Source: Bacteroidia bacterium (GTDB taxonomy: Bacteria; Bacteroidota; Bacteroidia; Bacteroidales; VadinHA17). From it: a stretch of 44,647 nucleotides of DNA. The stretch covers positions 1-44,647 of the forward strand of contig JAPLDX010000108.1 in the NCBI GenBank assembly GCA_026391215.1. Direction: 5' to 3'. The position numbers were made by a program, and so were the translations under genes. The notes under the pieces are model-generated. The model searched no databases, was not told where the DNA came from, and worked only from the letters and a program-made list of their open reading frames with translations. How positions within the stretch are numbered: position 1 is the first letter of the stretch; each line of letters starts with the position of its first letter. This document shows, piece by piece, positions 18,701 through 26,332 of this stretch.

Positions 18701-19151
18701 TCAAGGCGCACAGGGTGGGAAAGTATTTATGCTTGGATTGCGACAAATCGGATATTTAAAAAAGTATTTAAGAAGCTATAAACAAATTCAGCCAAACGGA
18801 GAAAATCCGATCCCGGATTACTTAGGTGTAGATATGTCATGGGATGGGGAGACGGAAGGTGGTGTTGGAGCCAATCCAAGGTATAGTGACAGATGGCTAG
18901 ATGATGCGAGCTACACCAGACTTAAAAACATTACTATAGGTTATACCCTCCCGGAAAATTTATCCAGACGCATTGGAATTCAATCTGCCAGAATCTATGT
19001 CATGGGAGATAATGTTTTTACCTGGAGCAAATATCTGTTTGCGTCACCAGAAACAAACATGTACGGGAACCAAACAACACAAATGGGAGTTGATTATGGA
19101 ACTTATCCTATTTCAAGAAGATACAGTTTGGGTATTAATTTAACTTTTTAA
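15768..19151 (+). CDS. SusC/RagA-family TonB-dependent outer-membrane transporter with STN domain
   Basis: A 1127-residue protein. After a long n-region signal peptide ending near residue 39 (LQAHA) come an STN (secretin/TonB N-terminal) domain at about 45-118, a carboxypeptidase-regulatory-like beta-sandwich at 133-205 (ISGTVVDSKGEPLPGVTV), the SusC signature DEVVVIGYGT at 211-220, the plug (to about 335, ending GVVLVTTKQG), and a C-terminal beta-barrel ending in SLGINLTF. The family imports oligosaccharides through the outer membrane with its SusD lid. The STN domain marks it as a signal-transducing receptor that talks to the FecR/ECF pair just upstream. Length is usual. Confidence 0.97.
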   Translation: MKKNKPFRELFYCSLKKTLKIMRNALILLFIGVLQAHAIDTYSQKTRLSLDFSDTELTKVLDKIEVESEFFFLYNEKLLDIDRKVSITENDQLINVILDDLFTGTDVRYTIIDQKIILAPEYLTEKSEIQQRSISGTVVDSKGEPLPGVTVRVKGTSIGTQTDIDGKFKLSNLSESSILMFSFVGMQTQEIEITGKELVNVTLIGEDVGLDEVVVIGYGTVKKQNITGTISQIKADALENRALASLGEGFAGKMAGVLAQQTTGKPGSELFIRIRGTSTLNAGTAPLYVIDGVPAADIQDINPSDIKSVEVLKDAASAAIYGARGGNGVVLVTTKQGIKGKPTFDLDVSYGLQRVDKKVPVFNRNEYIAYLSWARNVNYIRSGGSMNDPMGSRPIGYQIPNEWLDPESMPDTDWQDAIYRIAPMADYQLSASGGGDIGSFMISGSYMNQYGIMECTGYKRTTFRVNTTLNVGQHLKLGMNISPSYSISNNPDSEGKETVSHHAIQMPAIVPLNSMTEELGYTAGVSLLPNPLIRLQTVKQETRYNKLQTNVWGELEITKSLSFRSQYGYNTSESKSTYFRPSNVNLGNATGGSSAVIDYYIWSLQNTITYAPKISSLFDMSLLLGQSIEGSKNYYVAAGKSGYPNDLIYTMNVASTATNANSSESENSMLSYFGRLNFNMKDKYLLTINGRYDASSRFGPDTRWGWFPSASLGWKINKEEFMKNIPWLDLLKIRLSIGKAGNNSIGDYEPIALLKLSNYSLNGSVVNGLAPSTLGNPDLGWETRLSRSVGLDFGAFKNRIQANLDYYNDLTTDMLFSVNVPYMSGYGSVRENIGKIQNRGLEFELTTSNIESPFKWTSSFNISSNINKIKALGLDDAPIITSMNSYICFIQKVGEAVGSFYMYKTDGLLLEDDFDETGKAIVPIATGQEIGNIKIVDTNNDGVIDANDLTICGKNQPDFLWGITNNFSYKNFSLSAFFQGAQGGKVFMLGLRQIGYLKKYLRSYKQIQPNGENPIPDYLGVDMSWDGETEGGVGANPRYSDRWLDDASYTRLKNITIGYTLPENLSRRIGIQSARIYVMGDNVFTWSKYLFASPETNMYGNQTTQMGVDYGTYPISRRYSLGINLTF

Positions 19152-19161
19152 ATGTTGGAAT

Positions 19162-20643
19162 ATGAAAAACAAGAAAATTTTAGCAATTATATTAGTCATT
19201 GCTGCTGCAATAACATTTTCATGTGAAGATTTTTTAAGCTTAAATCCCATTTCAAGTTACAATGCAGGAAGTTTCTACAAAACTCAGAAAGACTTTGAAA
19301 TGGCAGTCAATGGGATGTACAATGAATTTCAGGCTATGCACGCAGTTGTTGGAACTGGTAACATAGTACTTAATCTGGAATCTCGCTCCGATAATTGCAC
19401 ATTACAAACTGGTTATGATCCTGGTATCTTGCATCAATTCATTAACAATGCATCGACCGGGTCGACAAAAGGCTTTTGGGGAAGCTTTTATACTATTGTT
19501 CAACAAAGTAATGAGATACTTGGTAAGATAGATGCCGGAATCTTTGCTGATGAGACCAGGCGATCAAACTTAAAGGGTGAAGCATACTTCTTCCGCGGAT
19601 TAGCTTACTTTCAGCTGGGTTATCTGTTTGGCGGTGTCCCTTTGATTGATCATTCTATGAAAGTGGATGAGATTAAACAGATTGCCCGAAGTACACAAGC
19701 TGAGACATTTTCCTTTGCGGAAGCTGACCTGGTTCAGGCAATACTATTACTTCCTGATTCCTGGGTAGCAAAAGAATTAGGGAAAGCGACTAAATACTCT
19801 GCTCAAGGCATACTTGCACGGTTATATTTATTCCAAAAGAAGTATTCAGATGCGAAACCTCTGCTACAGAGCATTATTAATTCAGGAAAATATACACTAG
19901 CAACTAATTTTGTAGATTGTTTTTTGGATAAGTACGATAATAGCACTGAGCATGTATTCCAGGTTCAATGTGTTACAGGCTCTTTAGGTGAGGGGAATGG
20001 TTTTGTCGCTATGGAAGCACCTCTAGAGATTCGATCTACTGAATTTCCGAAAGGAGGATCTGCATACTATAATAAAGCCTCTTCAGATTTGTATAAATCT
20101 TATGAAACCGGGGACCTGCGCCGTAATATATCTCTTCAGAAGGGTTGGAAGAACGCAGCAGGTCAGACAGATACTATTACTATTTTTTTCGTAAAATATG
20201 CTCACGGAACGATACCTGCCTTAACGAATGATTATGCGGTTAACTTCCCTATATTACGATACACAGATGTTAAACTGATGTATGCAGAGGTATTAAATGA
20301 AGAAAATTATGATCCTGCCGGAGAAGCTTTTTCAATACTTAATGTTGTAAGGGCACGTGCAGGATTAAAACCACTTACATCAATCGAGGTTCCAACACAG
20401 GAGGCATTCAGAAATGCAATGTTGCATGAAAGGAGAGCTGAATTTGCATGTGAATACTTACGATGGTATGATCTTTTACGAACAGGTAAGGCTGTCGGTG
20501 TAATGAATGCTTTTTTTGCCCAGCCATCGGAAGGCAGCAGTAAATATAAAATGGAAGAATACATGTCTATTTTTCCAATACCGGAATATGAACTTTTATT
20601 AATTACTGATCCAAAAATCTTATGGCAAAATCCGGGATATTAA
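19162..20643 (+). CDS. SusD/RagB-family glycan-binding lipoprotein
   Basis: A 493-residue lipoprotein (signal ending ITFSC, Cys21, followed by acidic residues typical of surface export). The TPR-like helical SusD fold is shown by DFEMAVNGMYNEF, FFRGLAYFQLGYLFGGVPLI, and the C-terminal YTDVKLMYAEVLNE, LNVVRARAGL and ERRAEFACEYLRWYDLLRTG. It starts 10 bp after susC, as usual for the pair. It binds the glycan at the cell surface as lid of the SusC transporter. Confidence 0.96.
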   Translation: MKNKKILAIILVIAAAITFSCEDFLSLNPISSYNAGSFYKTQKDFEMAVNGMYNEFQAMHAVVGTGNIVLNLESRSDNCTLQTGYDPGILHQFINNASTGSTKGFWGSFYTIVQQSNEILGKIDAGIFADETRRSNLKGEAYFFRGLAYFQLGYLFGGVPLIDHSMKVDEIKQIARSTQAETFSFAEADLVQAILLLPDSWVAKELGKATKYSAQGILARLYLFQKKYSDAKPLLQSIINSGKYTLATNFVDCFLDKYDNSTEHVFQVQCVTGSLGEGNGFVAMEAPLEIRSTEFPKGGSAYYNKASSDLYKSYETGDLRRNISLQKGWKNAAGQTDTITIFFVKYAHGTIPALTNDYAVNFPILRYTDVKLMYAEVLNEENYDPAGEAFSILNVVRARAGLKPLTSIEVPTQEAFRNAMLHERRAEFACEYLRWYDLLRTGKAVGVMNAFFAQPSEGSSKYKMEEYMSIFPIPEYELLLITDPKILWQNPGY

Positions 20644-20666
20644 TATAGTTAATTGATTAATTACTT

Positions 20667-20708
20667 GAAGAAGCTCAAACCTGTATTGAAATTGGCTAGA
20701 GCTTCTTC
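20667..20708 (+). terminator. Hairpin after susD, possible partial terminator
   Basis: GAAGAAGCTC (20667-20676) pairs perfectly with GAGCTTCTTC (20699-20708), loop 22 nt, but is followed by CTTAAAAAA and not by a T-run. It may reduce read-through or mark a processing point between susCD and the enzyme genes, which would set relative expression. Confidence 0.4.
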
Positions 20709-20765
20709 CTTAAAAAATCAATATTTTTATCGTATTTGTCTGCCGAATCCTAAAGTAATTTTAAA

Positions 20766-21914
20766 ATGAAAAATTTAGTTAATTTCTTTATCATTATTCT
20801 AATCGCTTCATCATTAAAAGGTTACACCCAGGAGCAGCTAATGCCTGCGTTTAAAACGGACCTCACTAAAGATGATGTTAAAACAGTGCTAAAAGCAGTC
20901 GCAGACTGGCAGATCCGAACACCGCTTACACACCACCTTGCCGATTGGACAAATGCTGCTCTTTACGTAGGAATGGTTGAGTGGGCAAGTATTGCCGGTG
21001 ATGAATCATATAATACCTGGCTCTTAGGAATTGCTGAAAAAAACAGCTGGACATATTATATTCATGATAATCCCCTACGCAGGTATCTTGCTGATGATTA
21101 TTGCGTTGGCCAGACATATATTGAACTTTATCGCAAGTATAAAGATAAAGAAATGATAAAGCCAATAAGAACTTATCTTGATAAGATAATGAAGGATCCT
21201 GCTACAGGAGATCTTAAATATACCAGAACCGAAGAGTATTGGTCAAGTCAGCGTTGGTCATGGTGTGATGCACTTTTTATGGGGCCTACTGTATGGGCAA
21301 AAATGAGCAATGTGACTGGTAAGAAGAAATACCTTGATTTTATGTACCACGAATACAAAGCCACAACTGATTTCCTTTATGATAAGGAGGAACATCTCTT
21401 TTTCAGGGATTCTAGATATTTCACTCAGAAAGAAGCAAATGGTAAAAAGATCTTCTGGGGACGGGGAAATGGTTGGGTGTTTGCAGGACTCCCTATTATT
21501 ATTAGGGAACTTCCCGCCAAGTATGAACATAAAGATTTTTTTGTTGATTTATTTAAAGAGATGGCCGCAAGACTTATTTTGCTTCAGGCTAATGATGGAT
21601 TCTGGCATGCAAGCCTTCTTGATCCTGCAAGCTATCCTAATCCGGAAATGAGTGCTACTGCATTCTTTGTTTATGGTTTAGCCTGGGGTTTGAATAATAA
21701 CTATCTCGATAAGGAAACATATTTGCCGGCTTTAGTAAAAGGATGGAAATCAATGGTCACTTCTGTATGGCCCGATGGAAAAGTGGGATACGTTCAACCT
21801 GTAGGAGCAGATCCTAAAAGTGTTTCAAAGGAAATGACTGAAGTATATGGTGTTGGTGGATTTCTCCTGGCTGGAACTGAAATAACCAGGTTAATTGATA
21901 AAGGGATCCTTTAA
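20766..21914 (+). CDS. GH105 family unsaturated glucuronyl/rhamnogalacturonyl hydrolase
   Basis: A 382-residue protein with signal peptide (ending about ...SLKGYTQ) and a single (alpha/alpha)6 barrel. GH105 hallmarks are YLADDYCVGQTYIELY (Asp110/Asp111), SQRWSWCDALFMGPTVWA (Asp168 is the expected proton donor position of YteR-type enzymes), WGRGNGWVFAGL and the late ATAFFVYGLAWGLN. The family hydrates and removes the unsaturated uronic acid left by polysaccharide lyases, typically from rhamnogalacturonan I or ulvan oligosaccharides. It starts the enzyme block after susCD. The heparinase-like lyase later in the block would supply unsaturated ends. Confidence 0.93.
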   Translation: MKNLVNFFIIILIASSLKGYTQEQLMPAFKTDLTKDDVKTVLKAVADWQIRTPLTHHLADWTNAALYVGMVEWASIAGDESYNTWLLGIAEKNSWTYYIHDNPLRRYLADDYCVGQTYIELYRKYKDKEMIKPIRTYLDKIMKDPATGDLKYTRTEEYWSSQRWSWCDALFMGPTVWAKMSNVTGKKKYLDFMYHEYKATTDFLYDKEEHLFFRDSRYFTQKEANGKKIFWGRGNGWVFAGLPIIIRELPAKYEHKDFFVDLFKEMAARLILLQANDGFWHASLLDPASYPNPEMSATAFFVYGLAWGLNNNYLDKETYLPALVKGWKSMVTSVWPDGKVGYVQPVGADPKSVSKEMTEVYGVGGFLLAGTEITRLIDKGIL

Positions 21915-22135
21915 TTAATTGTAAAGATGTATTATCCTGAAGAGAAATCTTGCCTTATAGTAAATGGAATAGACTAGGCAGCAGTGAAAAAAGTTTGATC
22001 CTCTTATATGCAAAGATGGATCATCAACTGTTCTAACCTGGATAAAATAGGTTTTTATTGTCAAGACACAGTGGAATATTGAATCTGTGTAGATTGTAGA
22101 ATTTCATCCTTGATCAGTATAATTTTATTCTAATT

Positions 22136-24691
22136 ATGAAAGCGACACAATTAGTTTTATTTGGATTTTTCAGTATGTTGGTTTTGAATTCATGTAATTC
22201 AGATAATCCCAATGCTATTGAAAAGAGAACTTATAATGGTTTCTATACAGGTTCTAACCTCAATAAAATTGCCTTTCCAATAGGAGGAATAGGGGCTGGA
22301 ATGTTCTGTCTGGAAGGAACTGGAGCTATTTCTCAAATGTCAGTCAGGAATAGTCCAGACATCTCTTCTGGGCCATTTATATTTGCGGCCATTTCATTAA
22401 AGGGAGTTAAAAATGGGGCAAAGGTATTGGAAGGTCAAATCCCAGAGTGGAAAATATTTGGACGTTCAAAATTCAATCGTGTTTATAGTGAAGCTGGCTG
22501 GGGCCTTCCGCGTTTTGAAGACACTAAGTTTCTAGCACGATTCCCATTTGCTTATATCGATCTTTATGATAATGAAATCCCTTTAAAGGTGCAAATTAAA
22601 GGATGGAGTCCTTTTATTCCAACTGATGCTGATGATTCAAGTCTCCCAATCGGGGCAATCGAATACTCATTTAAAAATACCGGGAATTCGAAATTGGAAG
22701 CAGTCTTTTCATATAATTCGATAAATTTTATGAGACAAACAAGCAACATAGCATCTGCGGCATCAGGTAGCCCGACTGTGGTCAGTAAGGCATCGATTAA
22801 ACCAATACCAAACGGATTTATATTATCAGAAGAAGGAGTAGAGAGTGCTCCATATAATAAAGGAGATTTTGCCATATTTACCAATGAGCCAAATACTATT
22901 GTAGATTACTGCTGGTTCAGGGGCGGACATTTTGATGGTATAACTATGTTATGGAATACTATAGCTAGCGGGGATACCAAAAGCAATCCGCCTATTGAAA
23001 TGGGAGCTCCAGGAGCTTCACTTTATGTTCCTTTTACTTTAAAACCAGGCGAAACCAAGGTGGTACGTTTAATGATGGCATGGTATGTTCCTAATACCAC
23101 ACTGAGGTCGGGTAGAGATCCTGAACCAGTACCGGCAGTACCATGTTGTGAAACAAACTATAAACCATGGTACACAAGCAAGTTCAAGGATATCTACGGA
23201 GTCGTTAATTTCTGGAAAACATCTTATAATGATCTTCATAAGAAATCAGAACAATTCAAAGATGCATTTTTTGCAAGTACACTCCCGGCAGAGGTAATCG
23301 AGGCTGTTGCAGCCAATTTATCAATATTAAAATCGCCAACCATCCTGAGGCAGGCTGACGGTCGAATTTGGGGGTGGGAAGGTTGTTACGACGACAAAGG
23401 CTGTTGCGCAGGCAGTTGTACTCATGTATGGAATTATGCACAAGCTATACCTCATTTATTTCCTCAATTGGAACGAACCCTCAGAGAGACAGAATTTTTA
23501 ATAAGCCAGGATACTGCAGGTCATCAAGCCTATCGTTCTGCGTTGCCAATCCGGGCGATAAGTCATAGATCTCTTGCGGCATCCGACGGCCAGTTAGGCG
23601 GAATTATCAAAGTATATCGTGATTGGCGTATAATGGGTGATAAGGAGTGGCTGAAAAATATGTATCCATTTGTTGTCAGGAGTTTAGATTATAGTATTAA
23701 ATCATGGGATCCAAGAAGTACCGGCACAATTGAAGAACCGCATCATAATACTTATGATATTGAATTCTGGGGTCCTGATCCAATGTGTACCAGCTTTTAT
23801 CTTGCTGCATTAAAGGCTATTTCTGAAATGGGTAAGTATTTAGGGGAAGATGTAACCAAATATGAAGTGCTTTATGAAAAAGGGAGGAAGGCAATGGAGA
23901 ATGAATTATGGGATGGAGAATATTTCATTCAGCAGATAAAATGGGAAGGATTGAGTGCTTCCGATCCGGTTGAAGCAGCAACTTCAGGGTCTATTGGGAC
24001 CTCCTATTCAGATGAAGCCATGAAATTATTACAAAAAGAAGGTCCAAAATACCAATATGGAAAAGGTTGTCTTTCAGATGGTGTCATAGGGACATGGATG
24101 GGAGAGATAAGTGGTTTGAAAAACATAGTTGATTCAAAAAAAATTGAAAGTCATTTGACTTCAGTATATAAATACAATTTCCTTAAGGATTTGAAAAACT
24201 TTACAAATCCTCAACGTGCATCCTTTGCATTAGGTCATGAAGGAGGACTGGTACTATGTACATGGCCTAAGGGTGGCAGCCTTTCTCTCCCGTTTATTTA
24301 TAGTAATGAGGTATGGACCGGGATTGAATACCAGGTTGCTTCTCACCTTATGCTCCATGGGCAAGTTAAAAAAGGTCTTGATATTGTTCGTGCTTGCCGT
24401 GATCGTTATGATGGTAGAGAAAGAAATCCGTTCGATGAATTTGAATGCGGACACTATTATGCACGTGCGATGTCAAGTTATGCCTTGTTACAAGGCCTTA
24501 CCGGTGCACGTTATGATGCAGTTGATCAGGTGATGTATATTAATTCACATATTGGTGATTTTACTAGTTTCCTGTCAGCCGAAACAGGATTTGGTAATGT
24601 TGGATTAAAAAATGGCAAACCATTTTTTAATGTAGTCTTTGGGGAGCTTAATATTAAAAAGTTCATTGTATCAGGCATAGAGGCAAATTGA
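22136..24691 (+). CDS. GH116 family glycoside hydrolase lipoprotein (beta-glucosidase/xylosidase-like)
   Basis: An 851-residue lipoprotein (LVLNSC, Cys20). The N-terminal GBA2-like beta-sandwich begins with the typical GGIGAGMFCLEGTGAISQ. The C-terminal DUF608 (alpha/alpha)6 barrel shows WEGCY (Glu415, a candidate nucleophile region), CTHVWNYAQAIPHLFPQLERTLRETEF, and YDIEFWGPDPMCTSFYLAAL (Asp541 in the place of the known acid/base Asp). GH116 enzymes include beta-glucosidases, beta-xylosidases and glucosylceramidases; the specific sugar is not readable. The Cys-rich stretch right after the WEG motif (CYDDKGCCAGSC) could bind a metal or form disulfides. It is 220 bp from the GH105 gene. Confidence 0.9.
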   Translation: MKATQLVLFGFFSMLVLNSCNSDNPNAIEKRTYNGFYTGSNLNKIAFPIGGIGAGMFCLEGTGAISQMSVRNSPDISSGPFIFAAISLKGVKNGAKVLEGQIPEWKIFGRSKFNRVYSEAGWGLPRFEDTKFLARFPFAYIDLYDNEIPLKVQIKGWSPFIPTDADDSSLPIGAIEYSFKNTGNSKLEAVFSYNSINFMRQTSNIASAASGSPTVVSKASIKPIPNGFILSEEGVESAPYNKGDFAIFTNEPNTIVDYCWFRGGHFDGITMLWNTIASGDTKSNPPIEMGAPGASLYVPFTLKPGETKVVRLMMAWYVPNTTLRSGRDPEPVPAVPCCETNYKPWYTSKFKDIYGVVNFWKTSYNDLHKKSEQFKDAFFASTLPAEVIEAVAANLSILKSPTILRQADGRIWGWEGCYDDKGCCAGSCTHVWNYAQAIPHLFPQLERTLRETEFLISQDTAGHQAYRSALPIRAISHRSLAASDGQLGGIIKVYRDWRIMGDKEWLKNMYPFVVRSLDYSIKSWDPRSTGTIEEPHHNTYDIEFWGPDPMCTSFYLAALKAISEMGKYLGEDVTKYEVLYEKGRKAMENELWDGEYFIQQIKWEGLSASDPVEAATSGSIGTSYSDEAMKLLQKEGPKYQYGKGCLSDGVIGTWMGEISGLKNIVDSKKIESHLTSVYKYNFLKDLKNFTNPQRASFALGHEGGLVLCTWPKGGSLSLPFIYSNEVWTGIEYQVASHLMLHGQVKKGLDIVRACRDRYDGRERNPFDEFECGHYYARAMSSYALLQGLTGARYDAVDQVMYINSHIGDFTSFLSAETGFGNVGLKNGKPFFNVVFGELNIKKFIVSGIEAN

Positions 24692-24789
24692 AACTATAAT
24701 AAAACATTTATGGATACAATACAAGTATTCAAAACAAATAAAAGCTGCTATAATTCTAAATTACTATTGAATTATCGATAAGTGAATCT

Positions 24790-26295
24790 ATGAAAAATAA
24801 TTGTTCTATCCTTTGGATGGTCAGGAGGTTAGTTGTTCTGATTTTATTATTGCTAGTTTTTTTCTCTCCAAGAATTGCATCTGCTCAGAATTCATGGTTA
24901 ATGCTGAATGGTATTGAAATACCAAAGAACTTCAGATCAATGCGAAGTTCCAGTGCTGCTCCCAATTTGGAAGGTTCAGACGCACGTCCTATTCCGGCCG
25001 GCAAGACGCTGGTTCTAGCTAATCTTACGGGGCCTGGACGTATCACGCATATCTGGTTCACATTAAGTCCGCACATTAATCTCTATGGAAAGAAATTTGT
25101 TTTGAAAATATTCTGGGATGGAGAACAAAATCCCAGTGTTGAGGCTCCTCTTAATGACTTTTTCTGCGAGGGACATGGAATCGATATGAATGTTCAAAGC
25201 TTTCCTTTCAGCGTATCATCGGTTGGGAGAGGACGTAACTGTTATTTTCCTATGCCATTCCGTAAGTCGGCAAGGATTGAGATCACCAATGAAAGTGATG
25301 AGCCACTACGATGGATCTGGTGGAATATTGACTGGCAGAAGCTTAACAGCTTGTCAAAAAATGTTTACTACTTCCATTCAAAATATCGACAGGAGTTCCC
25401 ATGTAAATCAGGGGGTGGTGATTATCTTATCCTGAAAGCCGAAGGGGAAGGACATTATGTAGGCTGCAATTTATCAGTACGGACTCTTAAACCTCTTTGG
25501 TGGGGTGAAGGCGATGACAAATTTTACATCGATGGCGAAACAGAACCCAGCCTGCAAGGTACAGGTGCCGAAGATTACTTTTGTCAGGCATTTGGTATAA
25601 GAGAATATGCAGGGCTGTTCTATGGATGCCCTTTTAATGAAAGTCCAGCGGTTTATCCTCGGGTTACATTATACCGGTTTCACATTCCTGATCCGGTACC
25701 TTTTTCCAAATCTCTGATGGTGACTATTGAGCATATGGGTGGAAAATACATTCCGAAGAAAGGTTATGAAGAACGTGCAGATGATTATAGTAGCGTTGCG
25801 TACTGGTATCAGAAAGAACCTCACATTGAATTTACCACAATGCCACCTCTTAAAGATCGACTTTATTCCGGGAATGTAGTTTTTATTGAAGCCGAATCTC
25901 TTGGTTATACATATGAGGCGATAGGTGGATGTCCGGGAACACGGGAATTGATTCATGCAGGCAATGACAAATTCCTTTATTTTGCTCCACTCGATGATAA
26001 AGCTTTCTTAACAGTCAAGTTCTCAGTCCGGGAAGCTTCAATTTATGATACCTGGCTGCATATGGTAAAATCATGGGATTACGGTACATACCAGGTTTTT
26101 ATAGATGGCAAATCAATAAGTAATCCAATAGATAATTATACTGAAAATGCTACACAATCAGCATCCCTAAACCTTGGTCAACTGTCTATTGAAGCAGGAG
26201 AACATACACTTCAATTTCAATGTACAGGGAAAAATCCTTTATCAAAGGGATACTCATTGGGATTAGATCGGATTGAGCTGATGCCAGTACATTGA
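24790..26295 (+). CDS. GH172 family (DUF2961) glycoside hydrolase
   Basis: A 501-residue exported protein (signal ending ...RIASAQ). The DUF2961/GH172 core is clear: GPGRITHIWFT, VEAPLNDFFCEGHG, PFRKSARIEITNES, then WGEGDDKFYIDGE and SLQGTGAEDYFCQAFG. Glu240 (in GEGDD) and Glu261 (in GAED), 21 residues apart, match the spacing I recall for the two catalytic Glu residues of characterised GH172 alpha-fructofuranosidase/alpha-arabinofuranosidase enzymes. A C-terminal beta-sandwich of about 130 residues (from VFIEAESLGY) looks like an added carbohydrate-binding module. It is probably an exo-acting furanosidase on side chains; arabinofuranose would fit pectin. Confidence 0.9.
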   Translation: MKNNCSILWMVRRLVVLILLLLVFFSPRIASAQNSWLMLNGIEIPKNFRSMRSSSAAPNLEGSDARPIPAGKTLVLANLTGPGRITHIWFTLSPHINLYGKKFVLKIFWDGEQNPSVEAPLNDFFCEGHGIDMNVQSFPFSVSSVGRGRNCYFPMPFRKSARIEITNESDEPLRWIWWNIDWQKLNSLSKNVYYFHSKYRQEFPCKSGGGDYLILKAEGEGHYVGCNLSVRTLKPLWWGEGDDKFYIDGETEPSLQGTGAEDYFCQAFGIREYAGLFYGCPFNESPAVYPRVTLYRFHIPDPVPFSKSLMVTIEHMGGKYIPKKGYEERADDYSSVAYWYQKEPHIEFTTMPPLKDRLYSGNVVFIEAESLGYTYEAIGGCPGTRELIHAGNDKFLYFAPLDDKAFLTVKFSVREASIYDTWLHMVKSWDYGTYQVFIDGKSISNPIDNYTENATQSASLNLGQLSIEAGEHTLQFQCTGKNPLSKGYSLGLDRIELMPVH

Positions 26296-26332
26296 AACCT
26301 ACTAATCTAATAATGTATCAAGGAATTAAAAA

